Part shown: piece by piece, positions 54,601 to 61,553 of the stretch
Layout of the letters: every line of letters starts with the position of its first letter
How positions within the stretch are numbered: the stretch's first letter is position 1
From: Chelonobacter sp050613185
Lineage (GTDB): Bacteria; Pseudomonadota; Gammaproteobacteria; Enterobacterales; Pasteurellaceae
Direction of reading: 5' to 3'
DNA length: 64,000 bases
Assembly (NCBI RefSeq): GCF_050613185.1
Contig: NZ_CP192511.1
Coordinates: 2,642,910 to 2,706,909 of the forward strand
Position numbers and translations under genes: made by a program
The notes under the pieces: model-generated
The model's input: the letters and a program-made list of their open reading frames with translations, nothing else
What the model was told of the DNA's origin: nothing
Databases searched by the model: none

Positions 54601-55101
54601 TGTATCCGAAGCAGAACCTTTGCCGCTACCACCACTGCCTGCGGCAATGGCAATTCCAGCTAAAGGAACTAATGCCAATAACCACCATGGGCTAAACACC
54701 CATAAGCCAGCGATTTCACTGCCACCCAGGGCTTGCGGTGCTGCCATTTGCTCGGCAAGCATACTCACCGCATCAATAGTTTGTCCTGACTCCGGAACAT
54801 AAGCGTAAATGTTGCCGTTTTCATGTTGCCCAATCAGTAAATTGGTTACGGTTGCCGGATCTTCATCACCGTAATAATCTTCAATGATAATATCCGGAAC
54901 TTGATCACCATTTTCCAATAAAATTTGCAGATCGTTACCGACGCGTTTGGCAATAATATTTTGAGGCCCTAAGCCAGTGGAATTATCAATTAATTGATAG
55001 TTTACTTCCGCTTGCGCCTGAATAACCAACGTCTCACCATTTATCACGTTATATGACGCGATTTCCGTTTTAGCATCTAATACTTTTAAAGTAGTTGACA
55101 T
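45607..55101 (-). CDS. Giant repeat adhesin (3164 aa), BapA-like N-terminus, Ig array, Ser-Asp stalk and RTX-like C-terminus
   Basis: This is a predicted type I secreted surface adhesin. Residues 1-155 resemble the BapA-type N-terminal prefix, ending in a hydrophobic segment (WWLLALVPLAGIAIAAG, about 137-153) that could retain the protein in the outer membrane during export. Twelve Ig-like repeats of 107-108 residues follow (about 160-1447, DTDAPNPP...GSVVVTPADDATETKV). Next come an approximately 300-residue Ser-Asp stalk (about 1450-1750), an EF-hand-like loop DTNNDGYINKTE (about 1767), about four further Ig-like repeats, and larger Ig/cadherin-like domains. RTX-like GxGDD repeats follow (about 2700-3060), then a C-terminus IELYIQSTVNVL like the two smaller paralogues. 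No signal peptide and no transporter genes are present here. The gene starts 79 bp after an OmpA-domain lipoprotein gene. Confidence 0.85.
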   Translation of the reverse strand: MSTTLKVLDAKTEIASYNVINGETLVIQAQAEVNYQLIDNSTGLGPQNIIAKRVGNDLQILLENGDQVPDIIIEDYYGDEDPATVTNLLIGQHENGNIYAYVPESGQTIDAVSMLAEQMAAPQALGGSEIAGLWVFSPWWLLALVPLAGIAIAAGSGGSGKGSASDTTPPNPPAIDAKDDGSVTVTPADDATNAKVIYTDEDGKTQTVETSKGDNGKWEPKGELPEGVTVDPDAGVITIPDEAIKGGSDVTAENSDAAGNTSTATETSVDTDAPNPPTIDAKEDGSVVVTPADDATETKVTYTDEDGKPVTVVVVKDDNGNWTPQDGSTLPDGVSVDPTSGVITIPDKAIKGGTEVTATNSDTAGNESAPATATALDTDAPNPPAIDAKEDGSVVVTPADDATETKVTYTDEDGKPVTVVVVKDDNGNWAPQDGSTLPDGVSVDPTSGVITIPADAIEGGTEVTATNSDTAGNESAPATATALDTDAPNPPTIDAKEDGSVVVTPADDATETKVTYTDEDGKPVTVVVVKDDNGNWAPQDGSTLPDGVSVDPTTGAITIPDEAIKGGTEVTATNSDTAGNESAPATATALDTDAPNPPTIDAKEDGSVVVTPADDATETKVTYTDEDGKTQTVVVVKDDNGNWAPQDGSTLPDGVSVDPTTGAITIPDEAIKGGTEVSATNSDTAGNESAPATATALDTDAPNPPAIDAKEDGSVVVTPADDATETKVTYTDEDGKPVTVVVVKDDNGNWAPQDGSTLPDGVSVDPTTGVITIPDEAIKGGTEVTATNSDAAGNESEPATATAVDTDAPNPPTIDAKEDGSVVVTPADDATETKVTYTDEDGKTQTVVVVKDDNGNWAPKDGTELPDGVSVDPTTGAITIPDEAIKGGTEVSATNSDTAGNESAPATATALDTDAPNPPAIDAKEDGSVVVTPADDATETKVTYTDEDGKTQTVVVVKDDNGNWAPQDGSTLPDGVSVDPTTGVITIPDEAIKGGTEVTATNSDAAGNESEPATATAVDTDAPNPPTIDAKEDGSVVVTPADDATETKVTYTDEDGKTQTVVVVKDPDSGEWTPKDGTELPDGVSVDPTSGVITIPADAIEGGTEVTATNSDTAGNESEPATATALDTDAPNPPAIDAKEDGSVVVTPADDATETKVTYTDEDGKPVTVVVVKDDNGNWAPQDGSTLPDGVSVDPTSGVITIPDKAIKGGTEVTATNSDTAGNESAPATATALDTDAPNPPTIDAKEDGSVVVTPADDATETKVTYTDEDGKTQTVVAVKDPDSGEWTPKDGTELPDGVSVDPTSGVITIPDKAIKGGTEVTATNSDTAGNESAPATATALDTDAPNPPTIDAKEDGSVVVTPADDATETKVTYTDEDGKPVTVVVVKDDNGNWTPQDGSTLPDGVSVDPTTGAINIPDEAIQSGTEVTATNTDAADNTSDPATAIVLGNDDSDADADSDSDSDSDSDSDSDSDSDSDSDSDSDSDSDSDSDSDSDSDSDSDSDSDSDSDSDSDSDSDSDSDSDSDSDSDSDSDSDSDSDSDSDSDSDSDSDSDSDSDSDSDSDSDSDSDSDSDSDSDSDSDSDSDSDSDSDSDSDSDSDSDSDSDSDSDSDSDSDSDSDSDSDSDSDSDSDSDSDSDSDSDSDSDSDSDSDSDSDSDSDSDSDSDSDSDSDSDSDSDSDSDSDSDSDSDSDSDSDSDSDSDSDSDSDSDSDSDSDSDSDSDSDSDSDSDSDSDSDSDSDSDSDSDSDADSDIEAHTEVSEVTIDADTNNDGYINKTESEAASGTAGATTSVTVKLNNPTLGEVVTLDVNGTPQTKTITQAEIDAGQVVFTDVAIPADGETLTVTASITENAYGNAVATPVEVSDEAIVDITLANPSVEPSTTDGSVVVKPVADGETMDATKVVVTYKDETGADQTITIVKGEDGQWKSVDENGGDKALPTGVTLDSTTGVVTIGQDAVQDGSTVTAISTDAANNTSQGVGTAGEDKAPNAPTVTPSTEDGSVTVTPVDDAEQLDITYTDEDGVTQTVTVVKDPETNTWAPETGTTLPDGVTVDETTGVVTIGQDAVQDGSTVTATNTDAGNNTSEEGKGTAGQDKAPNAPTVTPSTEDGSVTVTPATDAVKTEISYVDEDGKTQTVTVVKDPDTNTWAPETGTTLPDGVSVNPNTGVVTIGQDAVQDGSEVTATNTDAGNNTSEEGKATAGDDKAPDAPTVTPSKTNGSVTVTPNEEADRLDIEFVDENDETQTVAVVKDSEGKWAPETGTTLPTGVSVDPETGVVTISERAVQDGSTVTATNSEGNNKSDEGTGIAGPNADTTVPGDTDNDGKADTGPVISFPEDTTKMYNAEGAPLFDENGEQILGNGVLSVSEIGADNSTPVKITLPVNTEVGDILYVTINGEDREITITDTLLAAGSVSIDVPTADISEIEVTAYVQDKAGNRSLDGTGSVIIEKAFPEASISFGDNLTDDYAGLQALIDSGVYNTNGKTGEIGNNTTGTFSSLATGLTNDDTPTVAITLDRALQDGESLVVYRYTYDDSLAGVSPIRSETEVTVVKVDGSDTQYVVADDQLGQTYGQEYLYRAVVKGVVDGEQTETVIQEHHIKLDTMVEALTVDNVTVSGSNRTFSGTTEPGATIRVTYLSSTNNNSYVTTETTADENGAYTLTLSGWNNKTVDGAEITVIDQAGNVETASLHNFPRLYVNMNTEVGITTATMDSTILLQRESAQGLLMDDGNDYVILAGGSVNDLGNQGIFSQQTNGKTVIDMAGGNDYLRVNGSLLSDVNIEMGDGNDKFEIKGNMAYGAYDIDLGAGDDIFTVGGGAVGNPLVVKMGEGNNRLTIGDNLDTGFNFTAGSGDDYVSIGYGTQSGLNGITARLASGSSMNLGDGNNTVAINGDFRAISGPAAITTGSGDDLIHVKGNVGTTVNTQMIEFNLGEGDNTVYIEGWWSGTKGMTAGAGNDTLIIGSNLDSAATSNGNVINLGDGDNTISIGGYMSTTASAQSVITGSGNDTMTVGGYIEGNNKVDLGAGDDILTIGGTGAAFRDNAEVNGGAGKDILRFTGAGGKTEIDMTKVKGFEVIDLNDSNTHLDITLSDLVYAGAPTKIYITGGSSDFVDLGDNNWTSDTTSSTPQLGNWTSKQGTGENQGYTVWTESSNPSIELYIQSTVNVL
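49850..50750 (-). repeat. Ser-Asp (hexanucleotide) repeat tract
   Basis: About 900 bp of near-perfect 6-bp units of the form GAYTCN (read on the gene strand as TCN GAY) encode roughly 150 Ser-Asp dipeptides. Higher-order blocks also repeat, for example the 18-bp and 24-bp combinations of GAATCTGAGTCGCTATCACTATCG-type units. Because the unit is 6 bp, slippage changes stalk length but not reading frame. The complementary strand is also open across the tract, which is a by-product of the repeat. Confidence 0.95.
50765..54620 (-). repeat. Twelve tandem 321/324-bp Ig-domain repeats
   Basis: Twelve consecutive units of 107-108 codons encode nearly identical Ig-like domains. Variation is confined to a few alternating segments (KPVTVVVVKDDNGNW vs KTQTVVVVKDPDSGEW; SGVITIPDKAIKGG vs TGAITIPDEAIKGG; ALDTDAP vs AVDTDAP). 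The mosaic pattern suggests recombination among units. Eight units contain a complete USS. Confidence 0.95.
51079..53982 (+). repeat. Eight regularly spaced uptake signal sequences inside the Ig repeats
   Basis: AAGTGCGGT occurs at 51079, 51403, 51724, 52369, 53011, 53332, 53653 and 53974, always on the plus strand and always at the same place in the repeat (the Thr-Ala-Leu of ATALDTDAP). At two further units (near 52048 and 52690) the site is AACTGCGGT and the encoded residue is Val instead of Leu. Confidence 0.95.
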
Positions 55102-55180
55102 ATTTTCTATCCTAAATTAAAAAAATTAACTTTTTATTTACTGATCATTGTCTGATCAATATAGGGATTTATACTTAAAT

Positions 55181-56086
55181 TTATTTTTGTCCGTAAACCA
55201 CGATATCGACTCGACGGTTAGGTAAGTTACATTCGGTTTTAGCCGCTTTATTGTGGCGATATTCAATTGCACAATCTTTAACAACCAATTCATTCTCACC
55301 GGAGCCTATAGTTACGATAGGTAAGTCAGCACTTTCCGTTCTGAAGATGTTGCTGATCGTATCGGCGCGTTTTTCTGACAATCTTTGGTTATATGCTGCG
55401 GAACCTTCCGGATCAGTATGCCCATTAACCACAACTTTACTAATCAGTTGTTGATTAACATTTTTAATTTTCGTAACAAATTCTTGAACTTCGCTTCTTC
55501 CCGCCGGTAATAAATCGCTATAACCATGCTTATCTAACGGAAATGCGATCTGTGTATCGATCGTAGTCGCAAATAATGCATATTCATTGCTATTGCAGCT
55601 TTGCTGTTTTACACGGGAGAGGGTTTGGGTTTGTCGTTGTAATGCGGCAAGTTCATCTGTCGCGATAGACGGCTTCACAAATTCGAAAATTGGATTGCCA
55701 TTTCTGACTTGTTTGACTTTAATGTAAGTAACATCTTGGCTTGGTGCGATAAATTTAATACCTTTAGTTCTATTGCCAGTTTCGTCATTACGGCTTAGCG
55801 AAGCACTAAAGAAATGTTGATCAGCACATAATGCAATCGTACTGAAACCGTTTTCTAACAATGAAGCTTGATAATCACCATTAATATAGATATTAACTGC
55901 TGGTGTAGCGATATGATCTTGGCGGTAAAACACCACTAGCCCTTGGTTTGAGGCTAAGTTTTGCGAGCTAACTGTTGCAGCGTCATTGTTAACCCATTTC
56001 TCTAGTGGCTGGTGTATGCCACCTTGGGGCAATGAACACGCATTCAGTGTCACTGCGGCAGCAAAAACTGCCAGATATTGTTTCAT
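55181..56086 (-). CDS. OmpA-domain lipoprotein upstream of the giant adhesin
   Basis: From the ATG at 56086 (GGAGG upstream) this is a 301-residue lipoprotein with lipobox LNAC, Cys17. It is the closest relative of the protein at 31604-32512: residues about 35-190 share NQGLVVFYR, VNIYINGDYQASLLENGFS and VTYIKVKQVRNGNP, and the C-terminal OmpA domain has NGHTDPEGSAAYNQRLSEKRA and NRRVDIVVYG. It is 79 bp upstream of the giant adhesin in the same direction, which argues for a role in its export or anchoring. The open frame continues 99 bp upstream but without a credible start. Confidence 0.82.
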   Translation of the reverse strand: MKQYLAVFAAAVTLNACSLPQGGIHQPLEKWVNNDAATVSSQNLASNQGLVVFYRQDHIATPAVNIYINGDYQASLLENGFSTIALCADQHFFSASLSRNDETGNRTKGIKFIAPSQDVTYIKVKQVRNGNPIFEFVKPSIATDELAALQRQTQTLSRVKQQSCNSNEYALFATTIDTQIAFPLDKHGYSDLLPAGRSEVQEFVTKIKNVNQQLISKVVVNGHTDPEGSAAYNQRLSEKRADTISNIFRTESADLPIVTIGSGENELVVKDCAIEYRHNKAAKTECNLPNRRVDIVVYGQK

Positions 56087-56466
56087 TAAAACCTCCATTT
56101 TCTTTAAAGAAAGCGCCAAAAAGTAATCCAATGCAAAGATTACAAATATATACAAACCAACTTGCGTTTTATAACATGCTGACATTACAAGAGCAAGAAT
56201 AAGTTTTCAATTCTTTAACAACAGAAGATTTTAAATACAATCACGCGCAAAAAAATGCGTGGAGGGCGACATTAATTTACATAAATATCTCTTCATATGG
56301 TGTGACACCACCTTTTCAGAGAGTCTGTTTATTCTAATGCTAAGAAGATTATAAATTATTATAAATCAATTAGATGTGGTAAATTTGATATATTGTTAGA
56401 CATATCGGGCAGTTAGCCCGACTAAATAGAACAACAAAAAAGAAATGCAATTGATGAGAGACAATT
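56087..56466. other. Intergenic region upstream of the OmpA lipoprotein
   Basis: This 380-bp AT-rich spacer includes a CACGC/GCGTG hairpin near 56243-56262 and TCGGGC-AGTTA-GCCCGA (56405-56421), a weak terminator candidate for purU without a clear T-run. The promoter of the lipoprotein/adhesin unit should lie here. No coding sequence is supported. Confidence 0.5.
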
Positions 56467-57303
56467 TTACAAAATAATCGTCTTATTTTCGTAAACAAAA
56501 ATGCGGTCGTTAAGCGCCAGATCCAAGGCGCGAGTGAGGACGCTCTTTTCCACATCACGTCCGGCGCGCATCATGGCTTGCGCGTCATAGGTATGATCAA
56601 CGTTAATCACATTTTGCATAATGATCGGACCTTGATCCAATTCGTTATTGATAAAATGTGCGGTTGCGCCAATGATTTTCACGCCGCGATCATACGCCTG
56701 TTGATATGGCTTGGCGCCGATAAATGCCGGTAAAAACGAGTGGTGGATATTAATCACGCGGTTCGGATAGCGTTCGACAAATTTCGGATTCAGCACGCGC
56801 ATATATTTCGCCAATACGATTAAATCCGGTTGGTATTGATCAATTTGTTCGGCTAATTGTTGATCGTGCTGTTCGCGGCTTAAATTTTCATGGCTAACAT
56901 AATGAAACGGAATATCAAAACGCTCCACCAAACTGCGGAGCGTATCATGATTGCCAATCACCGCCGCTATTTCAACATCCAAACCGCCATAGTAGTTTTT
57001 CATTAAAATATCGCCCAGACAATGCGCTTCTTTAGTGACTAAAATAACAATCCGCTTTTTTTGGCGCGTAATAATGCTGTGCTTGGCACCTGCCGGTAAA
57101 GCAAAATCCAATTCGGCAGACAAGACTTCATCATTAAAAATTCCCTGCAATTCACTGCGCATAAAAAAACGTTTGCCGCCATTATCGACAAACTCGCTGT
57201 TGTGGGTGATATTCAATTGATGTTTATAACAAATGTTGGTTATCTTCGCGACCAAACCTTTATCATCCGGGCATTCGGTCAATAAAATTTTATTTTCAAT
57301 CAT
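56467..57303 (-). CDS. purU: Formyltetrahydrofolate deformylase PurU
   Basis: PurU hydrolyses 10-formyl-THF to formate and THF, supplying formate for PurT-dependent purine synthesis and balancing one-carbon pools. The 278-residue protein has an N-terminal ACT domain (about 1-85, LLTECPDDKGLVAKITNICYKHQLNI). The formyltransferase domain has VLAKYMRVLNP, the catalytic INIHHSFLPAFIGAKPYQQA (Asn/His) and GATAHFINNELDQGPII (Asp). The length matches E. coli PurU (280). It is followed upstream by the hns terminator and is transcribed separately. Confidence 0.95.
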   Translation of the reverse strand: MIENKILLTECPDDKGLVAKITNICYKHQLNITHNSEFVDNGGKRFFMRSELQGIFNDEVLSAELDFALPAGAKHSIITRQKKRIVILVTKEAHCLGDILMKNYYGGLDVEIAAVIGNHDTLRSLVERFDIPFHYVSHENLSREQHDQQLAEQIDQYQPDLIVLAKYMRVLNPKFVERYPNRVINIHHSFLPAFIGAKPYQQAYDRGVKIIGATAHFINNELDQGPIIMQNVINVDHTYDAQAMMRAGRDVEKSVLTRALDLALNDRIFVYENKTIIL

Positions 57304-57330
57304 AAAATAGATTCTGTATAAATGAAAAAA

Positions 57331-57350
57331 ATAAACCCATGCGGGTTTAT
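57331..57350 (-). terminator. Terminator of hns
   Basis: ATAAACCC-ATGC-GGGTTTAT, followed leftward by TTTTTTTC, lies 28 bp after the hns stop. Confidence 0.85.
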
Positions 57351-57377
57351 TTTAAATGTTGAAATCAAATGTAAAAG

Positions 57378-57785
57378 TTAGATTTTAAAATCGTCTAGCG
57401 ATTTTCCGCTATCTAATGCGTCTTGAATACTTTTCGGCGTTCTGCCTTGTCCGGTCCAGGTTTTTACTTGCCCTTTTTCATCGGTATATTGATATTTTGC
57501 CGGACGCGGGCTGCGTTTTTTACGTTCTGTTGCGACGGTATTGCTGAACAATAATGCCGCCAATTCTTCTTTGCTTAAACCGCTCTTTTCAAATTGTTCT
57601 TTCAGCGCCGCCACTTTTTCTTGGCGCTCCGCTTCTTGTTGTTCAATTTGCAACAACTCTTCTTTTTTCTCAACTATCACAGCAGAAAATTTCTCTGCAA
57701 TATCTTCTAATTGCGCTAAAGAAAGATCTTTAGCCAAAACACGAACGCTACGTAAGTTGGATAATTTTTTAATCAAATCACTCAT
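57378..57785 (-). CDS. hns: H-NS family nucleoid-associated protein
   Basis: This 135-residue DNA-binding protein silences AT-rich and foreign DNA. An N-terminal coiled-coil oligomerisation region (about 1-65) is followed by a basic linker (ERKKRSPRPAKYQYTDEKG) and the C-terminal AT-hook-like motif TWTGQGRTP (about 113-121). It is monocistronic with its own terminator and is divergent from the antiporter gene. It would be expected to affect the AT-rich accessory genes in this window, which is inference. Confidence 0.93.
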   Translation of the reverse strand: MSDLIKKLSNLRSVRVLAKDLSLAQLEDIAEKFSAVIVEKKEELLQIEQQEAERQEKVAALKEQFEKSGLSKEELAALLFSNTVATERKKRSPRPAKYQYTDEKGQVKTWTGQGRTPKSIQDALDSGKSLDDFKI

Positions 57786-58059
57786 AATCGATCCTATGAA
57801 AATTTAGTTTAACAAAATTGATGAATATTTAACTAGAAATATAAAACAAAAAAAACAGATAATCAAATTATTTATCACCGACTCAAATTATAACCGACCA
57901 AATTTGATAAAATAAGGTTTGTTAATTTAATTTAGCTTGGTTTTTTTCGGGTATTATTGTAGTCTTTACGTTTGTTTCTTTCTTATTCTAATCTCTGTAG
58001 CATCCACGCTACAAAATGAAACTTTCGCATTCTTTTATATTGTTATATGGAATTTTTAT

Positions 58060-59595
58060 ATGGATTTTGTTGATTTTTCTAATTCATTTTGGTCAGTCAT
58101 TCCGCCTTTGTTGGCGTTGTCTTTAGCGATTATAACCCGCAAAGTGCTATTATCACTCAGTGCCGGGATTATCGTTGGTGCTTTGATGTTAAGCGGCGGC
58201 AATGTGTTAAATGCGGCGAGTTATGTCGCAACCAGTGTATTTTCTCTCGTTTATAGCGACGGGGGATTAAATGCCGATTATACCAATATCATTATCTTTT
58301 TAATTTTACTTGGTATTTTAACCTCATTACTGACTATTTCCGGCAGTAATCGCGCTTTTGTCAATTGGGCTCAAAAACACATTAAGCAAAAACGCGGCGC
58401 AAAATTACTTACTGTTTTTCTCGGGGTTTTCATTTTTATTGATGACTATTTTAACAGCTTGGCGGTTGGCGCCATCGCTCGTCCTGTGACGGATAAATAT
58501 AAAATATCACGGGCAAAATTAGCGTATTTATTGGATTCCACCGCTGCGCCAATGTGCGTGATTATGCCGATTTCCAGTTGGGGCGCTTATATTATCACCT
58601 TGGTCGGCGGTTTATTGGCGACCCATGCGATTACCGACTATTCGCCGATTGGTGCTTTTGTCACCATGATCGGGATGAATTTCTATGCGATTTTTGCGTT
58701 AGTCTTGGTGTTTATTGTGGCGATTTTTTCATTTGATATTGGACCAATGGCACATTTTGAACGCCAAGCCGAAAATGCAGCCGTACAAGAAGAGGACATT
58801 CAAAACGGCAAGTTAGGGCGGGTGCGGGATTTGGTGCTGCCGATTCTTGCCTTAATTATTGCGACCGTTGGCATGATGATCTACACCGGTGCGCAAGCCT
58901 TGGCAGCGGATCAATTGTCATTTTCAATTTTAGGCGCTTTTGAAAACACCGCCGTCGGCACTTCATTGGTTTTCGGTGGCGTTGTCGCACTGATCGTTGC
59001 CACCCTCTGCGCCTTAAGTTCCAAACAAATCTCATTGAAAGAATATATTGCCGCTTACGGTTTAGGGGCTAAATCGATGTTCGGCGCGATTTTAGTGCTA
59101 TTCTTTGCTTGGACGATCAATACCATTGTCGGCGACATGCAAACCGGAAAATACCTCTCCAGCTTGATTGGCGATTCGATTTCGATCGGTTTCTTGCCGG
59201 TGCTGTTATTTGTTATCTCCGCAGTGATGGCATTTTCCACCGGCACCAGCTGGGGCACGTTCGGCATTATGCTGCCGATTGCCGCCTCAATTGCGGTCCA
59301 TGCCGAACCGGCGCTGTTATTGCCTTGTCTCTCTGCGGTGATGGCAGGTGCGGTTTGCGGCGATCACTGCTCTCCGATTTCCGATACCACGATTCTCTCC
59401 TCCACCGGCGCAAGCTGTAACCACATCGACCATGTCACCACGCAATTGCCTTATGCGTTATTGGTCGCCGCGTCTTCCGCGGTTGGTTATCTGGTGCTTG
59501 GCTTTACCGAATCCGGTTTATTCGGATTCTTAGCCACCGGCATTATGATGCTTGGCTTAATTCTGTTGCTGAAAAAAAGCCAATCTAAAGTGTAA
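58060..59595 (+). CDS. NhaC-family Na+/H+ antiporter-like transporter
   Basis: From the ATG at 58060 this is a 511-residue polytopic membrane protein with about 11-13 hydrophobic helices. Family stretches include FWSVIPPLLALSLAIITRKVLLSL, FIDDYFNSLAVGAIARPVTDKYKISRAKLAY, DSTAAPMCVIMPISSWGAYI, SWGTFGIMLPIA and GDHCSPISDTTILSSTGASCNH. These fit NhaC/YuiF-type exchangers, and the actual substrate may be Na+, malate/lactate or an amino acid. The frame is open 123 bp further upstream, but the TTG start there lacks a ribosome site. Confidence 0.82.
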   Translation: MDFVDFSNSFWSVIPPLLALSLAIITRKVLLSLSAGIIVGALMLSGGNVLNAASYVATSVFSLVYSDGGLNADYTNIIIFLILLGILTSLLTISGSNRAFVNWAQKHIKQKRGAKLLTVFLGVFIFIDDYFNSLAVGAIARPVTDKYKISRAKLAYLLDSTAAPMCVIMPISSWGAYIITLVGGLLATHAITDYSPIGAFVTMIGMNFYAIFALVLVFIVAIFSFDIGPMAHFERQAENAAVQEEDIQNGKLGRVRDLVLPILALIIATVGMMIYTGAQALAADQLSFSILGAFENTAVGTSLVFGGVVALIVATLCALSSKQISLKEYIAAYGLGAKSMFGAILVLFFAWTINTIVGDMQTGKYLSSLIGDSISIGFLPVLLFVISAVMAFSTGTSWGTFGIMLPIAASIAVHAEPALLLPCLSAVMAGAVCGDHCSPISDTTILSSTGASCNHIDHVTTQLPYALLVAASSAVGYLVLGFTESGLFGFLATGIMMLGLILLLKKSQSKV

Positions 59596-59640
59596 ACCGC
59601 ACTTTTTTGCAATAAGCAGATAATTTTTTGGATTTTATAA

Positions 59641-59661
59641 AATGCGATACATTATCGCATT
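59641..59661 (+). terminator. Terminator after the NhaC-like gene
   Basis: AATGCGATA-CAT-TATCGCATT is followed by eight T on the plus strand, 45 bp after the stop. Confidence 0.9.
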
Positions 59662-59834
59662 TTTTTTATTTATTGTGAGTTTATTTTTATAAAATCCTGT
59701 TTATTTTAATTTTAAAGCATTTTAATCCTAAAAACTCTTTTGTCAGTGATAAAAAAACAGTAGACAAGCCAGATAAGTTGTCGTAAAAATAGACCATCTA
59801 TTCAAAATACCATGCGATTAATTCTGGAGGAGTG

Positions 59835-61553
59835 ATGAAAAAATTATCGGGTGCTGAAATTATTGTGCAGGCGATCCGTGATCAAGGCGTAAAATTCGTT
59901 TTTGGTTATCCGGGCGGCTCGGTGCTGGACATTTACGATGCGATTCAAACCCATGGCGGCATTGAACACGTTTTAGTACGCCATGAACAAGCCGCGGTGC
60001 ACATGGCAGACGGCTATGCCCGTTCAACCGGCGAAGTCGGCTGTGTTTTAGTCACTTCCGGCCCGGGCGCCACCAATGCGATCACCGGCATTGCCACTGC
60101 TTATATGGATTCCGTGCCGTTAGTGGTGTTTTCCGGTCAGGTGCGCAGCGCCTTAATCGGCAGTGATGCCTTCCAAGAATGCGATATGATCGGGATTTCC
60201 CGCCCGGTGGTCAAACACAGCTTTTTGGTGAAACGGGTGGAAGATTTAGCCGCAACCATCAAAAAAGCTTTCTATCTTGCCGCAAGCGGTCGCCCGGGTC
60301 CGGTGGTGATTGACTTGCCGAAAGACATCGTCAACCCGGCGAATAAAATTCCTTATGTTTATCCGGAATCCATCACGTTGCGCTCTTATAATCCGAATAT
60401 TCACGGGCATAAAGGACAAATCAAAAAAGCGCTGAAAGCGGTTTTAGTGGCGAAAAAGCCGGTGATGTTTATCGGCGGCGGCATTATCAATGCCAATTGC
60501 TCAGAACAAGCCACCGAATTCGCCAGAAAACTGAATTTGCCGGTCGTCAGCTCACTCATGGGCTTGGGCGGTTTTCCGGGCAGCGATAAACAATCGCTTG
60601 GCATGTTGGGCATGCACGGCACCTATGAAGCCAACAATGCCATGCATGAAAGCGATTTGATCCTTGCCGTTGGCGTACGTTTTGATGATCGCACCACCAA
60701 CAACTTAGAAAAATACTGCCCGAATGCCAAGGTGATCCATATCGACATCGATCCGACCTCTATTTCCAAAAACGTCCATGCCTATATTCCGATTGTCGGC
60801 AGTGCCGATTTGGTATTGAATGAATTTTTATCTTTGCTCAGCGACGAAGAAACATTGAAATCACAAACCGCACTTGAGGATTGGTGGCAGCAAATCGAAC
60901 AATGGCGAAGCCGCCAATGCTTGCGTTATGAGCATAGCGATCAAGTGATTAAGCCGCAACAAGCGGTTGAGGTGATCCACAAAATCACCCACGGGGACGC
61001 GTATATTGCCTCCGATGTCGGACAGCACCAAATGTTCGCCGCCCTGTATTATCCATTTGATAAGCCGCGCCGTTGGATCAACTCCGGCGGTCTCGGCACC
61101 ATGGGCTTCGGCTTGCCGGCGGCGCTTGGCGTTAAAATGGCACACCCAGAGGCAACCGTGATTTGTATCACCGGCGACGGCAGTATTCAGATGAATATAC
61201 AGGAGCTGTCAACCGCACAACAATATAATATTCCGGTCGTCATTATCAGCCTGAATAACCGTTTCTTAGGCATGGTGAAACAGTGGCAGGATATTATCTA
61301 TGCCGGCCGCCACTCGCAGTCCTATATGAACTCCCTGCCTGATTTCGTTAAACTGGCGGAATCTTATGGGCATGTAGGGATTCAAATTAACCACCCTGAC
61401 GAATTGGAAACCAAGTTACAACAGGCTTTTTCCATCAAAGACAAACTGGTCTTTGTTGATATTCTGGTCGATGAAACCGAACACGTTTACCCAATGCAAA
61501 TTGCAGGCGGCGCCATGAACGATATGATTTTAAGCAAAACGGAGAGAACATAA
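59835..61553 (+). CDS. ilvI: Acetolactate synthase III large subunit IlvI
   Basis: This ThDP-dependent catalytic subunit condenses pyruvate to acetolactate or acetohydroxybutyrate in branched-chain amino acid synthesis. The chosen ATG (59835) has GGAGG four to nine bases upstream, and a GTG three bases earlier is too close to it. The 572 residues include VFGYPGGSVLDIYDA, the catalytic Glu in VRHEQAAVHMADGYAR, TSGPGATNAITGIATAY, the FAD-region GVRFDDRTTNN and the ThDP motif GDGSIQMNIQELSTAQQYNIPVVIISLNN. The gene overlaps ilvH. The 160 bp upstream contain no obvious attenuator peptide. Confidence 0.96.
   Translation: MKKLSGAEIIVQAIRDQGVKFVFGYPGGSVLDIYDAIQTHGGIEHVLVRHEQAAVHMADGYARSTGEVGCVLVTSGPGATNAITGIATAYMDSVPLVVFSGQVRSALIGSDAFQECDMIGISRPVVKHSFLVKRVEDLAATIKKAFYLAASGRPGPVVIDLPKDIVNPANKIPYVYPESITLRSYNPNIHGHKGQIKKALKAVLVAKKPVMFIGGGIINANCSEQATEFARKLNLPVVSSLMGLGGFPGSDKQSLGMLGMHGTYEANNAMHESDLILAVGVRFDDRTTNNLEKYCPNAKVIHIDIDPTSISKNVHAYIPIVGSADLVLNEFLSLLSDEETLKSQTALEDWWQQIEQWRSRQCLRYEHSDQVIKPQQAVEVIHKITHGDAYIASDVGQHQMFAALYYPFDKPRRWINSGGLGTMGFGLPAALGVKMAHPEATVICITGDGSIQMNIQELSTAQQYNIPVVIISLNNRFLGMVKQWQDIIYAGRHSQSYMNSLPDFVKLAESYGHVGIQINHPDELETKLQQAFSIKDKLVFVDILVDETEHVYPMQIAGGAMNDMILSKTERT

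Noticed and set aside
57937..58059. Extra hydrophobic N-terminal helix on the NhaC-like antiporter
   Set aside because: It would need a TTG start without a ribosome site. The ATG at 58060 gives the usual N-terminus.
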